The notes beneath the pieces were generated by a model. That model saw only the letters and a program-made list of their open reading frames with translations, made no database searches and was not told the origin of the DNA. Positions 25,933 through 34,512 of a stretch of DNA of 64,000 nt are shown in pieces. How positions within the stretch are numbered: the stretch's first letter is position 1; every line of letters begins with the position of its first letter. The translations under genes and the position numbers were made by a program. This stretch comes from Pseudonocardia sp. C8. GTDB taxonomy: Bacteria > Actinomycetota > Actinomycetes > Mycobacteriales > Pseudonocardiaceae. The DNA is taken from positions 3,931,501 to 3,995,500 of the forward strand of contig NZ_JACMTR010000002.1 in assembly GCF_014267175.1 (NCBI RefSeq), in the 5' to 3' direction.

Positions 25933-26772
25933 TCATCGCCCCCGGTACACGGGCGGGCGCTTCTCGGCGAACGCCGTGGCATCCTCCACGGCATCGTCGG
26001 TCCGCATGCACTCGACGAAACGACGGAACTCCTGGGCCATCGCGGCGTCGTGATCCTGGCCGAGTCCGTCGAGGACGGCGGCACGGGCCGCACGCACCGC
26101 TATCGGGCCGCGCTCGGCGATCGTGTGGGCGAGGGCGACGGCGGTGGATCGTAGCTCGGGGAGCGGAACGATCCGGTTCACCAGCCCCACCCGGTGTGCC
26201 TCGGCGGCATCGATCGGGTCGCCGGTCAGGATCATCTCCATGGCCAGTCCGAGTGGTACGGCGCGTGGCAGCCGGACGGTTCCCCCGCGCCGGGAATGAT
26301 CGCCCACTTCGTCTCCGAGAGGCCGAGGGTCGCGTTCGGCGAGGCCAGGCGGATGTCGCAGGCCAGCGCCATCTCCAGGCCGCCGGCCAGTGCGTGGCCG
26401 TTGATGGCGGCGATGACGGGTTTCGTGCGGGACGTCGCGGTGAATCCGCCGAAGTTCCAGGGCGGCTCCTTACCGGCACGCACGGCCGACCGATAGGCAG
26501 GAATCAGTGTCTTCAGGTCTGCCCCCGCGGAGAAGGCTTCGTCCCCGGAGCCGGTGAGGACGGCCACCCGGAGATCGGGGTCGGACTCGAAGTCCGCGAT
26601 CGCTCGGCCGAGCGCCTCGTCGTGTTCGGGGTCGAGGCTGTTGCGAGCCGCTGGCCGGTCGATGGTGACGACGGCGACGGCGCGATGAACGTTGATCGCC
26701 GTGGTCGACGGTCTCCCCTCTCGTAGCGGCTCGTGGCTGTGGTTCCGCGGTGGGATCGTGCATGGCGAACAT
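25933..26772 (-). pseudogene. enoyl-CoA hydratase/isomerase, frameshifted
   Basis: A crotonase-family gene broken between two frames. The N-terminal part reads VAVVTIDRPAARNSLDPEHDEALG, then SGDEAFSAGADLKTL, then INGHALAGGLEMALACDIRLAS, and reaches SETKWAIIPGAG. At that point (C-run 26282-26286) the frame is lost. The next frame continues the family exactly: GGTVRLPRAVPLGLAMEMILTGDPIDAAEAHRVGLVNRIVP to EKRPPVYRGR. One extra C in the run would restore it. In addition, the N-terminal frame has no ATG, GTG or TTG between the upstream ligase stop (26812) and the conserved domain; the nearest start codons (26772, 26763) are in another frame. Two lesions argue for a decaying gene, although homopolymer sequencing errors are possible. 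It lies downstream of the ligase at 26812. Confidence 0.75.
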
Positions 26773-26811
26773 CCCGCCCGCGGTCGCGGCCGACCGCCTC
26801 GAGATGGTGCC

Positions 26812-28482
26812 TCAGGTCGGGTCGGCTGCGGCCGCGTACTCGCGAAGTGTGCGACGCAGGATCTTTCCGTTCGGGTTCTTCGGAATCTCGTCGACGATCC
26901 GGAGCATCCGCGGGTACTTGAAGGCGGCCATCCTCTCCTTGCAGAACTCGACCAGGTCTTCCTGGGTCGTCGCGGCCTCCGACTTGAGGCTGACGAAGGC
27001 GGCGACGGTTTCGCCGCGGTAGGCGTCCGGAACGCCCACGGCTCCCGCTTCCCGAACGTCAGGATGCTGGTAGAGCACGTCCTCGATCTCGCGCGGCCAG
27101 ATCTTGAATCCGGAGGCGACGATGAGGTCTTTCTTCCGATCCACGATGTAGAACCAGCCGTCCGCGTCCATGAAGCCGACGTCACCGGTGTGGAGCCGGC
27201 CCGCGGGAATGGCGTCCGCGGTTTCCTCGGGCTTTCGCCAGTATCCGGGGATGACACTGTCGCTCTCCATGACGAGCTCGCCGACCTCACCGGCCGGGAC
27301 GTCCGCGCCTTCCTCGTCCACGACGCGCACGACGTATCCGCTGACCGGAGGGCCGACGGAGAGCGCACCGCTACGAGGATCGACCGGGGCACGACGGGTC
27401 GCGGGCACGGCGTGCGACTCCGAGGTGACCTCCGTCAGCCCGTACAGGTTGTGGACGTAGGCACCGAACTTCGCCTCGAGCTGCTCGACCGTCGCCGCCG
27501 AGACCGCCTGCCCGCCGCTCCACAGCTTGGACAGTGAGGTGAGGTCGTAGTCGTCGACCTGCGGTTCGTTCATGAGCGCGATGTAGGCGGTGATGGATCC
27601 CATGACCCAGGTCGCGCGGTACCGCTGCACCAGCCGGGCGATCGCCACCGGGTGGAAGCGATAGCCGAGCACCAACGGCATCGGCAGCAGCAGGGAAACC
27701 CCGATATGGGCGATGAGACCCGTGACGTGGAACAGCGGCGCGATGCCGAGACACACGTCGTCCGTGGTCAGCGTGCACCACGTCCGGTAGTTCTCGGAGC
27801 TGAACACGACCCCGCGGTGCACGTTCATGGCGCCCTTGGGCGGCCCGGTGGTACCGGACGTGTACACCAGGAACGCCACGTCGTCGGCGCTCAGCTCGAC
27901 CTCGGCGGGGCGCCGTCCCGCGTAGCAGTCCAGCAGCTCGCCGAAGTCCCTGACCCCGGCGGGTCGGTTTCGGCGCACCGCGGGGAACAGATCGTCGGGC
28001 CACTCGCCGACGAAGTCCAGCTCGCTGGCGCTGACGATCGGCACATCATGGCGGTCCGCGACAGCACCGAGATCGTGCACGAGCGACTCGAGCTGGATGA
28101 GCACCCGTGGCTGCGAGTCGCTCACCAGCTTGTCGAGCTCCGCGGCCCTGAACATCGGGTTCACCGGTACCAGCGTGGCACCCAGACGCCACGACGCGAT
28201 CATCGCCAGCACGAAGGCCGGCATGTTCTGCACCTGGATCATCACCCGGTCGCCGCGGCCGACCCCGAACTCGTCGGCCAGCCCGACGGCGAGCGCGGCC
28301 GACAAGGAGTCGACGTCGGTGACCGTGAGCGTCGCATCCAGGTAGTGGATGAGTGGGAGGTGCGGCGCACGACCGAGAGCCGCATCGAACATGTCCAGTC
28401 CCGTGTCGTAGGGCAGGACCGGATTCGCCGGAACCCCCTCGTCGTACAGCGCGAGCCACGGGCGCTGGTCGTACACCGACAT
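26812..28482 (-). CDS. AMP-dependent acyl-CoA ligase (fatty-acid/aryl-CoA type)
   Basis: A 556-residue ANL ligase. Motifs: VYTSGTTGPPKGAMNVHRG (about residue 222), LYGLTEVTSESHA (adenine-binding), LHTGDVGFMDADGWFYIVDRKKD (hinge region), and PKNPNGKILRRTLRE with the catalytic lysine. The N-terminal WLALYDEGVPANPVLPYDTGLDMFDAAL is like long-chain or pimeloyl-type ligases of actinomycetes. The ATG at 28482 follows AGAGGAGGCAACG. It lies 100 nt downstream of the ligase gene at 28583 in the same orientation, so the two ligases and the broken enoyl-CoA hydratase probably form one transcript from the 30.35-kb promoter. Confidence 0.9.
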   Translation of the reverse strand: MSVYDQRPWLALYDEGVPANPVLPYDTGLDMFDAALGRAPHLPLIHYLDATLTVTDVDSLSAALAVGLADEFGVGRGDRVMIQVQNMPAFVLAMIASWRLGATLVPVNPMFRAAELDKLVSDSQPRVLIQLESLVHDLGAVADRHDVPIVSASELDFVGEWPDDLFPAVRRNRPAGVRDFGELLDCYAGRRPAEVELSADDVAFLVYTSGTTGPPKGAMNVHRGVVFSSENYRTWCTLTTDDVCLGIAPLFHVTGLIAHIGVSLLLPMPLVLGYRFHPVAIARLVQRYRATWVMGSITAYIALMNEPQVDDYDLTSLSKLWSGGQAVSAATVEQLEAKFGAYVHNLYGLTEVTSESHAVPATRRAPVDPRSGALSVGPPVSGYVVRVVDEEGADVPAGEVGELVMESDSVIPGYWRKPEETADAIPAGRLHTGDVGFMDADGWFYIVDRKKDLIVASGFKIWPREIEDVLYQHPDVREAGAVGVPDAYRGETVAAFVSLKSEAATTQEDLVEFCKERMAAFKYPRMLRIVDEIPKNPNGKILRRTLREYAAAADPT

Positions 28483-28582
28483 CGTTGCCTCCTCTGGGTT
28501 GGAAATCGTCGATCGCGACGGCACCCGGCCGGGTGTACGCGAGGCGGTCGTCACCGTGGTCGACGTGCGTGAGGCCGTGCCG

Positions 28583-30220
28583 TCACGCCGTCGGGAGGTT
28601 CTCGTCGAGGCCGAGTTCGCGCGTGCTCCGGTCCCGCATCTCGATCTTGCGGATCTTGCCGGTCACCGTCATCGGGAACTCGTCCGTGACGATCACGTAC
28701 CGAGGGATCTTGAAGTGCGCGAGCCGGCCCGCACAGAAGTCGCGGAGGATCGGCGCGGTGATCGGGGACCGCTCCGGTCGCATCCGGATCCACGCGCACA
28801 GTTCCTCGCCGTACCTGGCGTCCGGAACCCCGATCACCTGCACGTCGGCGATATCCGGATGCGAGTAGAGGAACTCCTCGATCTCGCGCGGGTAGATGTT
28901 CTCCCCGCCCCGGATCACCATGTCCTTGAGGCGCCCGACGATGTTGACGTAGTCCTCGTCGTCCATGACGGCGAGGTCGCCGGTGTGCATCCAGCCGGCG
29001 TCGTCGATGACCTCGGCCGTCTTGTCGGGCTGCTCCCAGTACCCACGCATCACCAGGTAGCCGCGAGCGCAGAGTTCGCCGGTCTCACCGCGAGGCACGG
29101 TCAGTCCCGTACCCGGATCGACGATCTTGATCTCCACGTGGGGCTGGGGGGTCCCGACCGTGGACGTGCGGCGTTCGATCGAGGCCTCGACCCGGGTGTG
29201 GGTGGAGACGGGCGACGTCTCCGTCATGCCGTAGCTGATCGTGATCTGGTCCATGTGCATCTCGGCGACGACCCGCTTCATGTACTCGACGGGACACGGC
29301 GAGCCGGACATGATTCCCGTCCGCAGGCTCGCCAGGTCCGCCTCCGGGAACCCCGGGTGCTCGAGGATCCCGATGAACATCGTCGGGACGCCGTAGAGTG
29401 CCGTGCACCGCTCCGCTTCGACGGCTCGCAGGGTTGCACCGGGATCGAACGACGGCGCCGGGATCACGACGCAGGAGCCGTGCGCCATGGATCCGAGGTT
29501 CCCCATGACCATGCCGAAGCAGTGGTAGAAGGGCACCTGCACACACAGGCGATCGTCCTCGGTGAACCGCTGGACCTCGGTGACGAGGAAGCCGTTGTTG
29601 AGGATGTTGTGATGCGACAGGGTCGCCCCCTTGGGGAAACCCGTGGTGCCGGAGGTGAACTGGATGTTGATCGGGTCGTCCCGGTCCAGGGTTGCCATCC
29701 GCTCGGCAACGGCCTCCACGTCGACGACGCCGCGGTCCAACGCCTCCCACTCCGGACTTCCGATCAGCACGACCTCGCGCAGGTCCGGAACGTCGTGCCG
29801 GACCTCGTCGATCATCGAGGCGTAATCGGACGTCTTGAACTCCTGGACCGCGACCAGGACGGAGACCCCCGCGTGCGCGAGCACGAACTTCAGCTCGTGC
29901 GACCGGTACGCGGGGTTGACGGTGACGAGGATGGCCCCGACCTTCGCCGTGGCGTACTGCAGCAGAACCCACTCGGGGACGTTCGGCGCCCAGACCGCGA
30001 CCCGGTCACCCTTGCGGACGCCGAGCCGGAGCAGGCCGGTGGCGAGGCGGTTCACTGCCGAATCGAGATCGCGATAGGTCCATCGCCGCCCGGTCGGCAC
30101 GTCCACGAGCGCATCGTGGTCTCCGAACTCGGCCACGGTGCGCTCCAACCGCCCCCCGATGGTGTCACCGAGGAGAGGAGTGTCCGACGGCCCGCTCGCG
30201 TAGCTCGGCTCGGACCTCAC
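28583..30220 (-). CDS. ACSF2-like fatty-acyl-CoA synthase
   Basis: A 545-residue ANL ligase with [36 protein letters not shown] at the N-terminus, typical of the ACSF2/FadD subgroup acting on medium-chain acids. Motifs: [76 protein letters not shown], and [18 protein letters not shown] at 30220 is preferred because the family homology begins just after it; the frame is open to an ATG at 30334, but that would place the -10 region of the probable promoter at the start codon. It is the first gene of a probable three-gene unit running to 25933. Confidence 0.9.
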   Translation of the reverse strand: MRSEPSYASGPSDTPLLGDTIGGRLERTVAEFGDHDALVDVPTGRRWTYRDLDSAVNRLATGLLRLGVRKGDRVAVWAPNVPEWVLLQYATAKVGAILVTVNPAYRSHELKFVLAHAGVSVLVAVQEFKTSDYASMIDEVRHDVPDLREVVLIGSPEWEALDRGVVDVEAVAERMATLDRDDPINIQFTSGTTGFPKGATLSHHNILNNGFLVTEVQRFTEDDRLCVQVPFYHCFGMVMGNLGSMAHGSCVVIPAPSFDPGATLRAVEAERCTALYGVPTMFIGILEHPGFPEADLASLRTGIMSGSPCPVEYMKRVVAEMHMDQITISYGMTETSPVSTHTRVEASIERRTSTVGTPQPHVEIKIVDPGTGLTVPRGETGELCARGYLVMRGYWEQPDKTAEVIDDAGWMHTGDLAVMDDEDYVNIVGRLKDMVIRGGENIYPREIEEFLYSHPDIADVQVIGVPDARYGEELCAWIRMRPERSPITAPILRDFCAGRLAHFKIPRYVIVTDEFPMTVTGKIRKIEMRDRSTRELGLDENLPTA

Positions 30221-30337
30221 GAGCCGACCGCCGGAACGCCACAGCCACGCCCGTGCAGGAGGCGCGACCGCTCCTGGTTCTCCCACGTCGACCTCGGCAT
30301 CGACCCCTCCACGATGAGCTGGCCAGTCACGCAATGG

Positions 30338-30366
30338 ATTGTGGATGTATCTATAGAATTTGGCAA
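30338..30366 (-). promoter_or_regulatory. promoter with embedded regulon palindrome, site 6
   Basis: On the minus strand TTGCCA (30361-30366) and CACAAT (30338-30343) are separated by exactly 17 nt. The spacer contains AATTCTATAGATAC (30347-30360), the shared palindrome. The layout is the same as at 24131-24159. It should drive the ligase gene starting at 30220. Confidence 0.65.
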
Positions 30367-30432
30367 GCGCCGTCGCACGTCATCGCAGGACAACCGACTC
30401 ACGGTGTGCAATCTGACCGCTGAGCGGCAGGT

Positions 30433-30446
30433 CTCTACATAGAATC
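30433..30446. promoter_or_regulatory. regulon half-palindrome, site 7
   Basis: CTCTACATAGAATC keeps the right half (ATAGAATC) of the palindrome but not the left. It lies 86 nt upstream of site 6 and may be a second operator in the 30221-30636 gap, in which no gene is seen. Weakest member of the set. Confidence 0.35.
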
Positions 30447-30636
30447 AGGCAGATCCATCTCGCACTCGACCGCTTGATTCAGATTCCGCCGTGGGTTCCC
30501 GTCGGCAGCGGAGGTCGCGCCGTCCCGTCGCCGCGTCGCTCGACCCCGCGGGCGCAGTTTCCGTGGGGTCACCGTCTGGCTCGATCAGGACACGCGCTGG
30601 TCAGCGGTGATCACAAGTTGCTGACCTGCGCTGCTG

Positions 30637-30710
30637 TGGGGCAGGTCGGGATCGAACCGACGACCTGACCGATTATGAGTCGGCTGCTCTGACCGCTGAG
30701 CTACTGCCCC
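30637..30710 (-). tRNA. tRNA with CAT anticodon (tRNA-Met or tRNA-Ile2)
   Basis: The minus strand folds as a full tRNA: 7-bp acceptor stem GGGGCAG/CTGCCCC with discriminator A, D-arm starting TAGCTCAGCGGTCAGAGC, anticodon arm GCCGA-CTCATAA-TCGGT, and T-arm GTCGGTTCGATCCCGAC. The anticodon is CAT. CCA is not encoded. The body, especially GAGCAGxCGACTCATAATCG, resembles tRNA-Ile2 (whose C34 becomes lysidine) as much as elongator Met, so the identity is left open; initiator tRNA is unlikely because the first pair is G-C matched. Confidence 0.9.
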
Positions 30711-30854
30711 GGTGCACCACGAATCTTGCCAGGGGCGGATCGCCGCACCCGCACCGGAGGGCGGTCACCAGCCTCGTCGCGACGGAGCGCGTCCACCCCC
30801 GACCCTCATGATCACCCGTCGGGGGCGGCGGGACGGGGCATTAGCCTGCGTCGG

Positions 30855-31664
30855 ATGCGGCTCGGCTACCTCACCCACGTCACCGGGGACGAGCCCGGGC
30901 GGGCGTACCGCGATACCGTCGACCTGGCCGTGCAGGCCGAGGAGCTCGGCTACGACTCGTTCTGGGTCGCCCAGCACCACGACGGTCATCTCGGCGGGCT
31001 GCTGCCGTCTCCCCTGGTCCTGCTGGCCGCGGTGGCCGAGCGGACCCGGCTGATCCGCCTCGGCACCGCGGTCGTCGCGCTGCCGCTGGAGGATCCGCGC
31101 CGCCTCGCCGAGGACGCGACCGTGCTCGACGTGCTGTCCGGCCGGCGGCTGGAGCTCGGCATCGGCGCGGGCGCCGATCCCGCGGCTGCCCGGCGGTTCG
31201 GTCGCTCCTACGACGACCGGCACGCCGAGACCGTGGCCGCGCTCGACGTGCTGCTGGAGCACCTGCCGGCCGCCCTGGCCGAGGAGCGGACCTGGTGGGC
31301 GACCGCGTCCGCCGTCGACGCGGCCGCCGACCGGGGGCTCGGCATCCTGTCCGGGAAGCCGCCGGCCGGCGACGCCCGCGTGGTCCCCGATCTCGCGCGG
31401 TACTGGACCTACGCGCGCGGGGTACCGAGGGTCGCGCTGTCGCGGCCGCTGCCGCCCGGGCGCTCCAGCGGGCGGATCATCGACGAGCTGCTCGCCGATC
31501 CCGCGCTGCCGTGGGCCGGGGAGCTCATCGTGCAGGCGCAGCCGGCGACCGCGCCCGCGGCCGTGCACCGGGAGGTGCTGGAGCGGACGGCCCGCCACGT
31601 GCGGCCGTTCCTCGGGGTGGCGGGGCCGGCGCACGCCTCGCCGGCGCCGCGGATCGCGAGGTAG
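30855..31664 (+). CDS. luciferase-like (LLM class) flavin-dependent oxidoreductase
   Basis: A 269-residue bacterial-luciferase-superfamily protein: MRLGYLTHVTGDEPGRAYRDTVDLAVQAEELGYDSFWVAQHH at the N-terminus, RLIRLGTAVVALPLEDPRRLAEDATVLDVLSGRRLELGIGAG as the flavin-binding core. It uses FMN or F420. It is shorter than typical members (~330 residues), and the C-terminal part is condensed. The ATG at 30855 is where homology starts; there is no strong ribosome-binding site, so translation may be leaderless. It is convergent with the ADP-ribosylglycohydrolase. Confidence 0.85.
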   Translation: MRLGYLTHVTGDEPGRAYRDTVDLAVQAEELGYDSFWVAQHHDGHLGGLLPSPLVLLAAVAERTRLIRLGTAVVALPLEDPRRLAEDATVLDVLSGRRLELGIGAGADPAAARRFGRSYDDRHAETVAALDVLLEHLPAALAEERTWWATASAVDAAADRGLGILSGKPPAGDARVVPDLARYWTYARGVPRVALSRPLPPGRSSGRIIDELLADPALPWAGELIVQAQPATAPAAVHREVLERTARHVRPFLGVAGPAHASPAPRIAR

Positions 31665-31669
31665 CGGTC

Positions 31670-31686
31670 CGGGCACCGAGTGCCCG
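31670..31686. terminator. short hairpin between convergent genes
   Basis: CGGGCAC and GTGCCCG arms (31670-31676, 31680-31686) with a 3-nt loop, lying between the stops of the LLM oxidoreductase and the ADP-ribosylglycohydrolase. Confidence 0.5.
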
Positions 31687-31702
31687 CGGCCACGGGAAGC
31701 GC

Positions 31703-32629
31703 TCAGCTGCCGGTTGTCGGCGCCACTGCGGCACGCTCGCCCAGCCGGACCAGGTCCGCGCCGCGCAGACCCGGCCAGCCGTGCACCGCGTCCCGCCACG
31801 GCCCCGGGATCGCCGACACCCCGAACCGCGCCCCGAGCAGCGCCCCGGCGATCGCGGCGACGGTGTCGGTGTCCCCGCCCCCGCCGACGGCGGCGACCAC
31901 GCCGCCGGCGAACGACTCCGCCCGCCCGACGGCCGCCCAGGCGCCGCACAGCGCGGCGACCACCCAGCCGTTGTCCGCCGCGTAGGCGCCCGGCACCCGC
32001 GAGGACGATTCGGACACCCACACCGCCCACTGCGGATCGACGCGGTCCAGTCCGGACCGCAGGTCCAGGGCGCCGGTCCGGACCGCGTGGTCGATCGCCA
32101 GGCACCACAGCGCGCACGCGTCACCGGCGACGGGGTCGTGGTGGGTCAGCGCGCTGACCGCATGCGCGGCCGCGACGATCGCGTCCCGGTCGCCGAGGTG
32201 GGCCAGCGCGACCGGAGCGGTGCGCATCAGCGAGCCGTTGCCCGCGGTGCGGCCGGTGCGCCGGTGCAGCTCGGCGGCGCGCTCCCGCATCCGCCCGGCC
32301 GACCCCGGGCCCGGGCGCAGGCCGGTGAGCACCGCACGGGTCTGGGTGCCGACGTCGGGTGGTCCGGTGGCGAACCACTCCAGGAAGCCGTCGGCGACCG
32401 CGTCCAGCGCCGCCGGGGTACACAGGTCCGCACCGGTCGCGGCGACGCGGGCGACGGCGCAGGTCATCTCGGTGTCGTCGCTCCACTGCCCGGGTGCGTA
32501 GTCCCCGAGCCCGCCGCCGAGCATCTCCGGTGCACCGGTCAGCGGCCGCGAGCCGTACTCGTAGGGCACGCCGAGCGCGTCCCCCACGGCCGCTCCCACC
32601 AGTGCACCCGCGGCCCGGTCCGACTCCAC
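31703..32629 (-). CDS. ADP-ribosylglycohydrolase family protein (DraG-like)
   Basis: A 308-residue, all-helical DraG-fold hydrolase that removes ADP-ribose from proteins or small molecules using two magnesium ions. The metal motifs are visible: GAAVGDALGVPYEYGSR, QWSDDTEMT (Thr/Asp/Asp ligands, about residues 48-53), and GGGGDTDTVAAIAGALLGARFG near the C-terminus. NGSLMRTAPVAL is the usual substrate-loop motif. The ATG lies next to an inverted-repeat operator shared with the divergent NrtR-like regulator. The pairing suggests control by ADP-ribose or NAD status. Confidence 0.9.
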   Translation of the reverse strand: MESDRAAGALVGAAVGDALGVPYEYGSRPLTGAPEMLGGGLGDYAPGQWSDDTEMTCAVARVAATGADLCTPAALDAVADGFLEWFATGPPDVGTQTRAVLTGLRPGPGSAGRMRERAAELHRRTGRTAGNGSLMRTAPVALAHLGDRDAIVAAAHAVSALTHHDPVAGDACALWCLAIDHAVRTGALDLRSGLDRVDPQWAVWVSESSSRVPGAYAADNGWVVAALCGAWAAVGRAESFAGGVVAAVGGGGDTDTVAAIAGALLGARFGVSAIPGPWRDAVHGWPGLRGADLVRLGERAAVAPTTGS

Positions 32630-32642
32630 GGCAACCCCCTCC

Positions 32643-32664
32643 GTTAGCGCGATGTTGCGCTAAC
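32643..32664. promoter_or_regulatory. NrtR-type operator (inverted repeat)
   Basis: Perfect 8-bp arms GTTAGCGC (32643-32650) and GCGCTAAC (32657-32664) around a 6-nt spacer, located between the divergent DraG-like and NrtR-like genes. A third copy of the arm, GCGCTAAC, is at 32681-32688, overlapping the start of the regulator. A 21-22-bp palindrome fits the NrtR family. It probably represses both genes. Confidence 0.75.
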
Positions 32665-32676
32665 CCATAAGAGCAG

Positions 32677-33348
32677 ATGTGCGCTAACTTGTCCAGCGTG
32701 ATCTGGAGGGACGAGCACGGCAGGCGGCTCGACGACTACCCGCAGCCGTCGGTCGCGGTCGACGTCGCCCTGCTGACCCTGGACCAGGACGGGCGGCTCG
32801 CCGTCGTCGTCCATGCCCGGCCGGGAGCGCACGAGCACGGCCGCCCGGCCCTGCCCGGGACGTTCCTGCGCGTCGACCGGCGCGAGACCCTCCGCGAGGC
32901 CGCACTGCGGGCGTTGCGGGACAAGGTGAACGTGACCGGCCGGGAACCCCGGCAGCTGGCCGTGTTCGACGACCCCGACCGTGACCCCCGGGGCCGCGTG
33001 CTGTCGGTGGCCCACGTCGATCTCGTCCCCCCGGACCGGATCACCGGCACGACGGGCGTGCTCGCGCCGGTCGGGCCGCTCCCCCACCCGCTGGCCTACG
33101 ACCACGAGCGGGTCGTCGCGGCCGCGATCGACCACGTCCGCGCGGCCTACCGGCGGCTGCCCGACCCCGCGGGGCTGGCCGGGGCGGAGTTCACCCTGCT
33201 CGAGCTGCAACAGGTGCACGAGGCCGTCCTCGGCGAACCCCTGCAGAAGGACACCTTCCGCCGGCACACGGCGCCGGATCTCGTGGAGACCGGCCGGGTG
33301 CGCGCGGGCACCGTCGGCAAGCCGGCCCGGACGTTCCGGCGGCGCTGA
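32677..33348 (+). CDS. NrtR-like transcriptional regulator (NUDIX + winged helix)
   Basis: A 223-residue protein with an N-terminal NUDIX-fold domain (PSVAVDVALLTLDQDGRLAVVVHARPG...LPGTFLRVDRRETLREAALRALRDKV) and a C-terminal winged helix (FTLLELQQVHEAVLGEPLQKDTFRRHTAPDLVETGRVR...). The NUDIX box lacks the full GX5EX7REUXEEXGU, as in NrtR regulators, which bind ADP-ribose rather than hydrolyse it. NrtR proteins repress NAD salvage and related genes and release DNA when ADP-ribose is present. ATG 32677 is used; GTG 32698 is an alternative that would leave the third operator arm outside the coding region. Confidence 0.85.
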   Translation: MCANLSSVIWRDEHGRRLDDYPQPSVAVDVALLTLDQDGRLAVVVHARPGAHEHGRPALPGTFLRVDRRETLREAALRALRDKVNVTGREPRQLAVFDDPDRDPRGRVLSVAHVDLVPPDRITGTTGVLAPVGPLPHPLAYDHERVVAAAIDHVRAAYRRLPDPAGLAGAEFTLLELQQVHEAVLGEPLQKDTFRRHTAPDLVETGRVRAGTVGKPARTFRRR

Positions 33349-33360
33349 CCGGGGACCCGC

Positions 33361-33897
33361 CTACCAGGACCAGCTGCCGGTCACCAGGGCCACCCCGGTG
33401 ATCGCGAGCGCGCCGACCACGACGTGCTCGCCGGTCCCGCCGGTCCGGAAGCGGAGCACGTCCGGCCACCGCAGCCGGGCCAGCGGCCAGAACGCGAACC
33501 GGTTGCCGGCCGACGTCAGCTCGTCCCCGATCGCCCCGATCCAGCAGCCGGCCCCGGCGGCCACCCCCGTCCACACCGCGGTCGCGCCGGGCAGCACGAG
33601 CCCGGTGCCCCACCAGGCGAGCAGCCCGACCGCCGCCGCGAACACCGGTGAGTGCGACAGCCCCCGGTGCGAGATCCCGGTGAGCCGCTTCGACAACCAC
33701 CGGATCGCCCGGCAGAGCAGCCAGGTGACCGGCGGTAACGCCCGGGACGCCGTGCTCGACGGGTGATCGAGGTCCGGGGCGAACGCCGCCAGCGCGCACA
33801 CGGCGACGACCACCGGCACCAGCACGGGCGGCGGGGGCACGGCCGCGCACACGGCCAGCCCCAGCACCGCACCGGACAACGCGTGGGTACGGCCCAT
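33361..33897 (-). CDS. YdjM-like membrane-bound metal-dependent hydrolase
   Basis: A 178-residue polytopic membrane protein. Three to four hydrophobic helices surround the conserved motifs MGRTHALSGAVLG, FAPDLDHPSS (Asp-Asp-His) and GISHRGLSHSPVFA, and then IGDELTSAG. The YdjM/LexA-regulated DUF457 family has these metal-ligand motifs, and some members act on membrane lipids, but the substrate is generally unknown. The ATG at 33897 is chosen because MGRTHALSG is the family N-terminus. It is convergent with the NrtR-like gene (12-nt gap). Confidence 0.85.
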   Translation of the reverse strand: MGRTHALSGAVLGLAVCAAVPPPPVLVPVVVAVCALAAFAPDLDHPSSTASRALPPVTWLLCRAIRWLSKRLTGISHRGLSHSPVFAAAVGLLAWWGTGLVLPGATAVWTGVAAGAGCWIGAIGDELTSAGNRFAFWPLARLRWPDVLRFRTGGTGEHVVVGALAITGVALVTGSWSW

Positions 33898-34088
33898 CAC
33901 CTGGTCATCACGGCGGCGTCGCACTCCCGGGGTCGGCGGAGGAAGGTCACGGCGCGCCTCCGGGCCCCGGCCATGCGGACGGTGGCCGGGCGGGCCGCCG
34001 TTCACCCTACGGAGGCATCACGCACGGTGACCGCCGCGACACGCGGCTTCGAGGATTCGGCCGGCGTGACGCGAGGTACCCGCCGGGC

Positions 34089-34427
34089 ATGACCGACGAC
34101 CTTCCGATCCCCGACTACGACCACCTGCCCGAGAACGCGCTGGCCAACCGGGTCCGCACGCTGGACTCCGACGGTGTCGCCCGCCTGCTCGAGCACGAGC
34201 GGGGCCACGCCGACCGCGTCCAGGTCGTGCAGCTGCTCGAGCGGCGGCTCGACGAGCTGCGCTCCGGGGCCGCGGAGCCCACCGGTGGTGACCCCGCCGG
34301 CACCCAGCCCGAGACGGCGTCCACGCCGGACCACGGTTCGCCGGTCGAGGACCGCGACCAGCAGCAGAACAACCAGCCGCTGCGCCACGGCGTGGCGGCA
34401 CAGACCCCGAACCGCCCGATCCGCTGA
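34089..34427 (+). CDS. conserved actinobacterial protein of unknown function
   Basis: A 112-residue protein: LPIPDYDHLPENALANRVRTLDSDGVARLLEHERGHADRVQVVQLLERRLDELRSG, then a Gln/Pro/Thr-rich tail. The first ~65 residues match a small family common in actinomycetes in which the motif LPLPDYD.L......R...L.......L..YE..HA.R..V...L..RL..L..GA recurs. Probably helical and soluble. Function unknown. The tail is low-complexity. It precedes the lactone oxidase by 85 nt, possibly in one transcript. Confidence 0.7.
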   Translation: MTDDLPIPDYDHLPENALANRVRTLDSDGVARLLEHERGHADRVQVVQLLERRLDELRSGAAEPTGGDPAGTQPETASTPDHGSPVEDRDQQQNNQPLRHGVAAQTPNRPIR

Positions 34428-34512
34428 CGGTCCGGAGGAGACCCCACCGGCCGCGCCGTCCCCGGTCGCGGCCGGATTGACCACCTCGTCGGTGATCGGC
34501 AGGCTGGCCGGC

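Noticed and set aside
30474..30668. 64-codon frame upstream of the tRNA
   Set aside because: No ribosome-binding site, low-complexity sequence, and it runs into the tRNA gene.
30637..30710. Genomic-island attachment site at the tRNA 3' end
   Set aside because: No integrase and no direct repeat of the tRNA 3' end was seen in the window, so integration cannot be supported, although the catabolic module ends near it.
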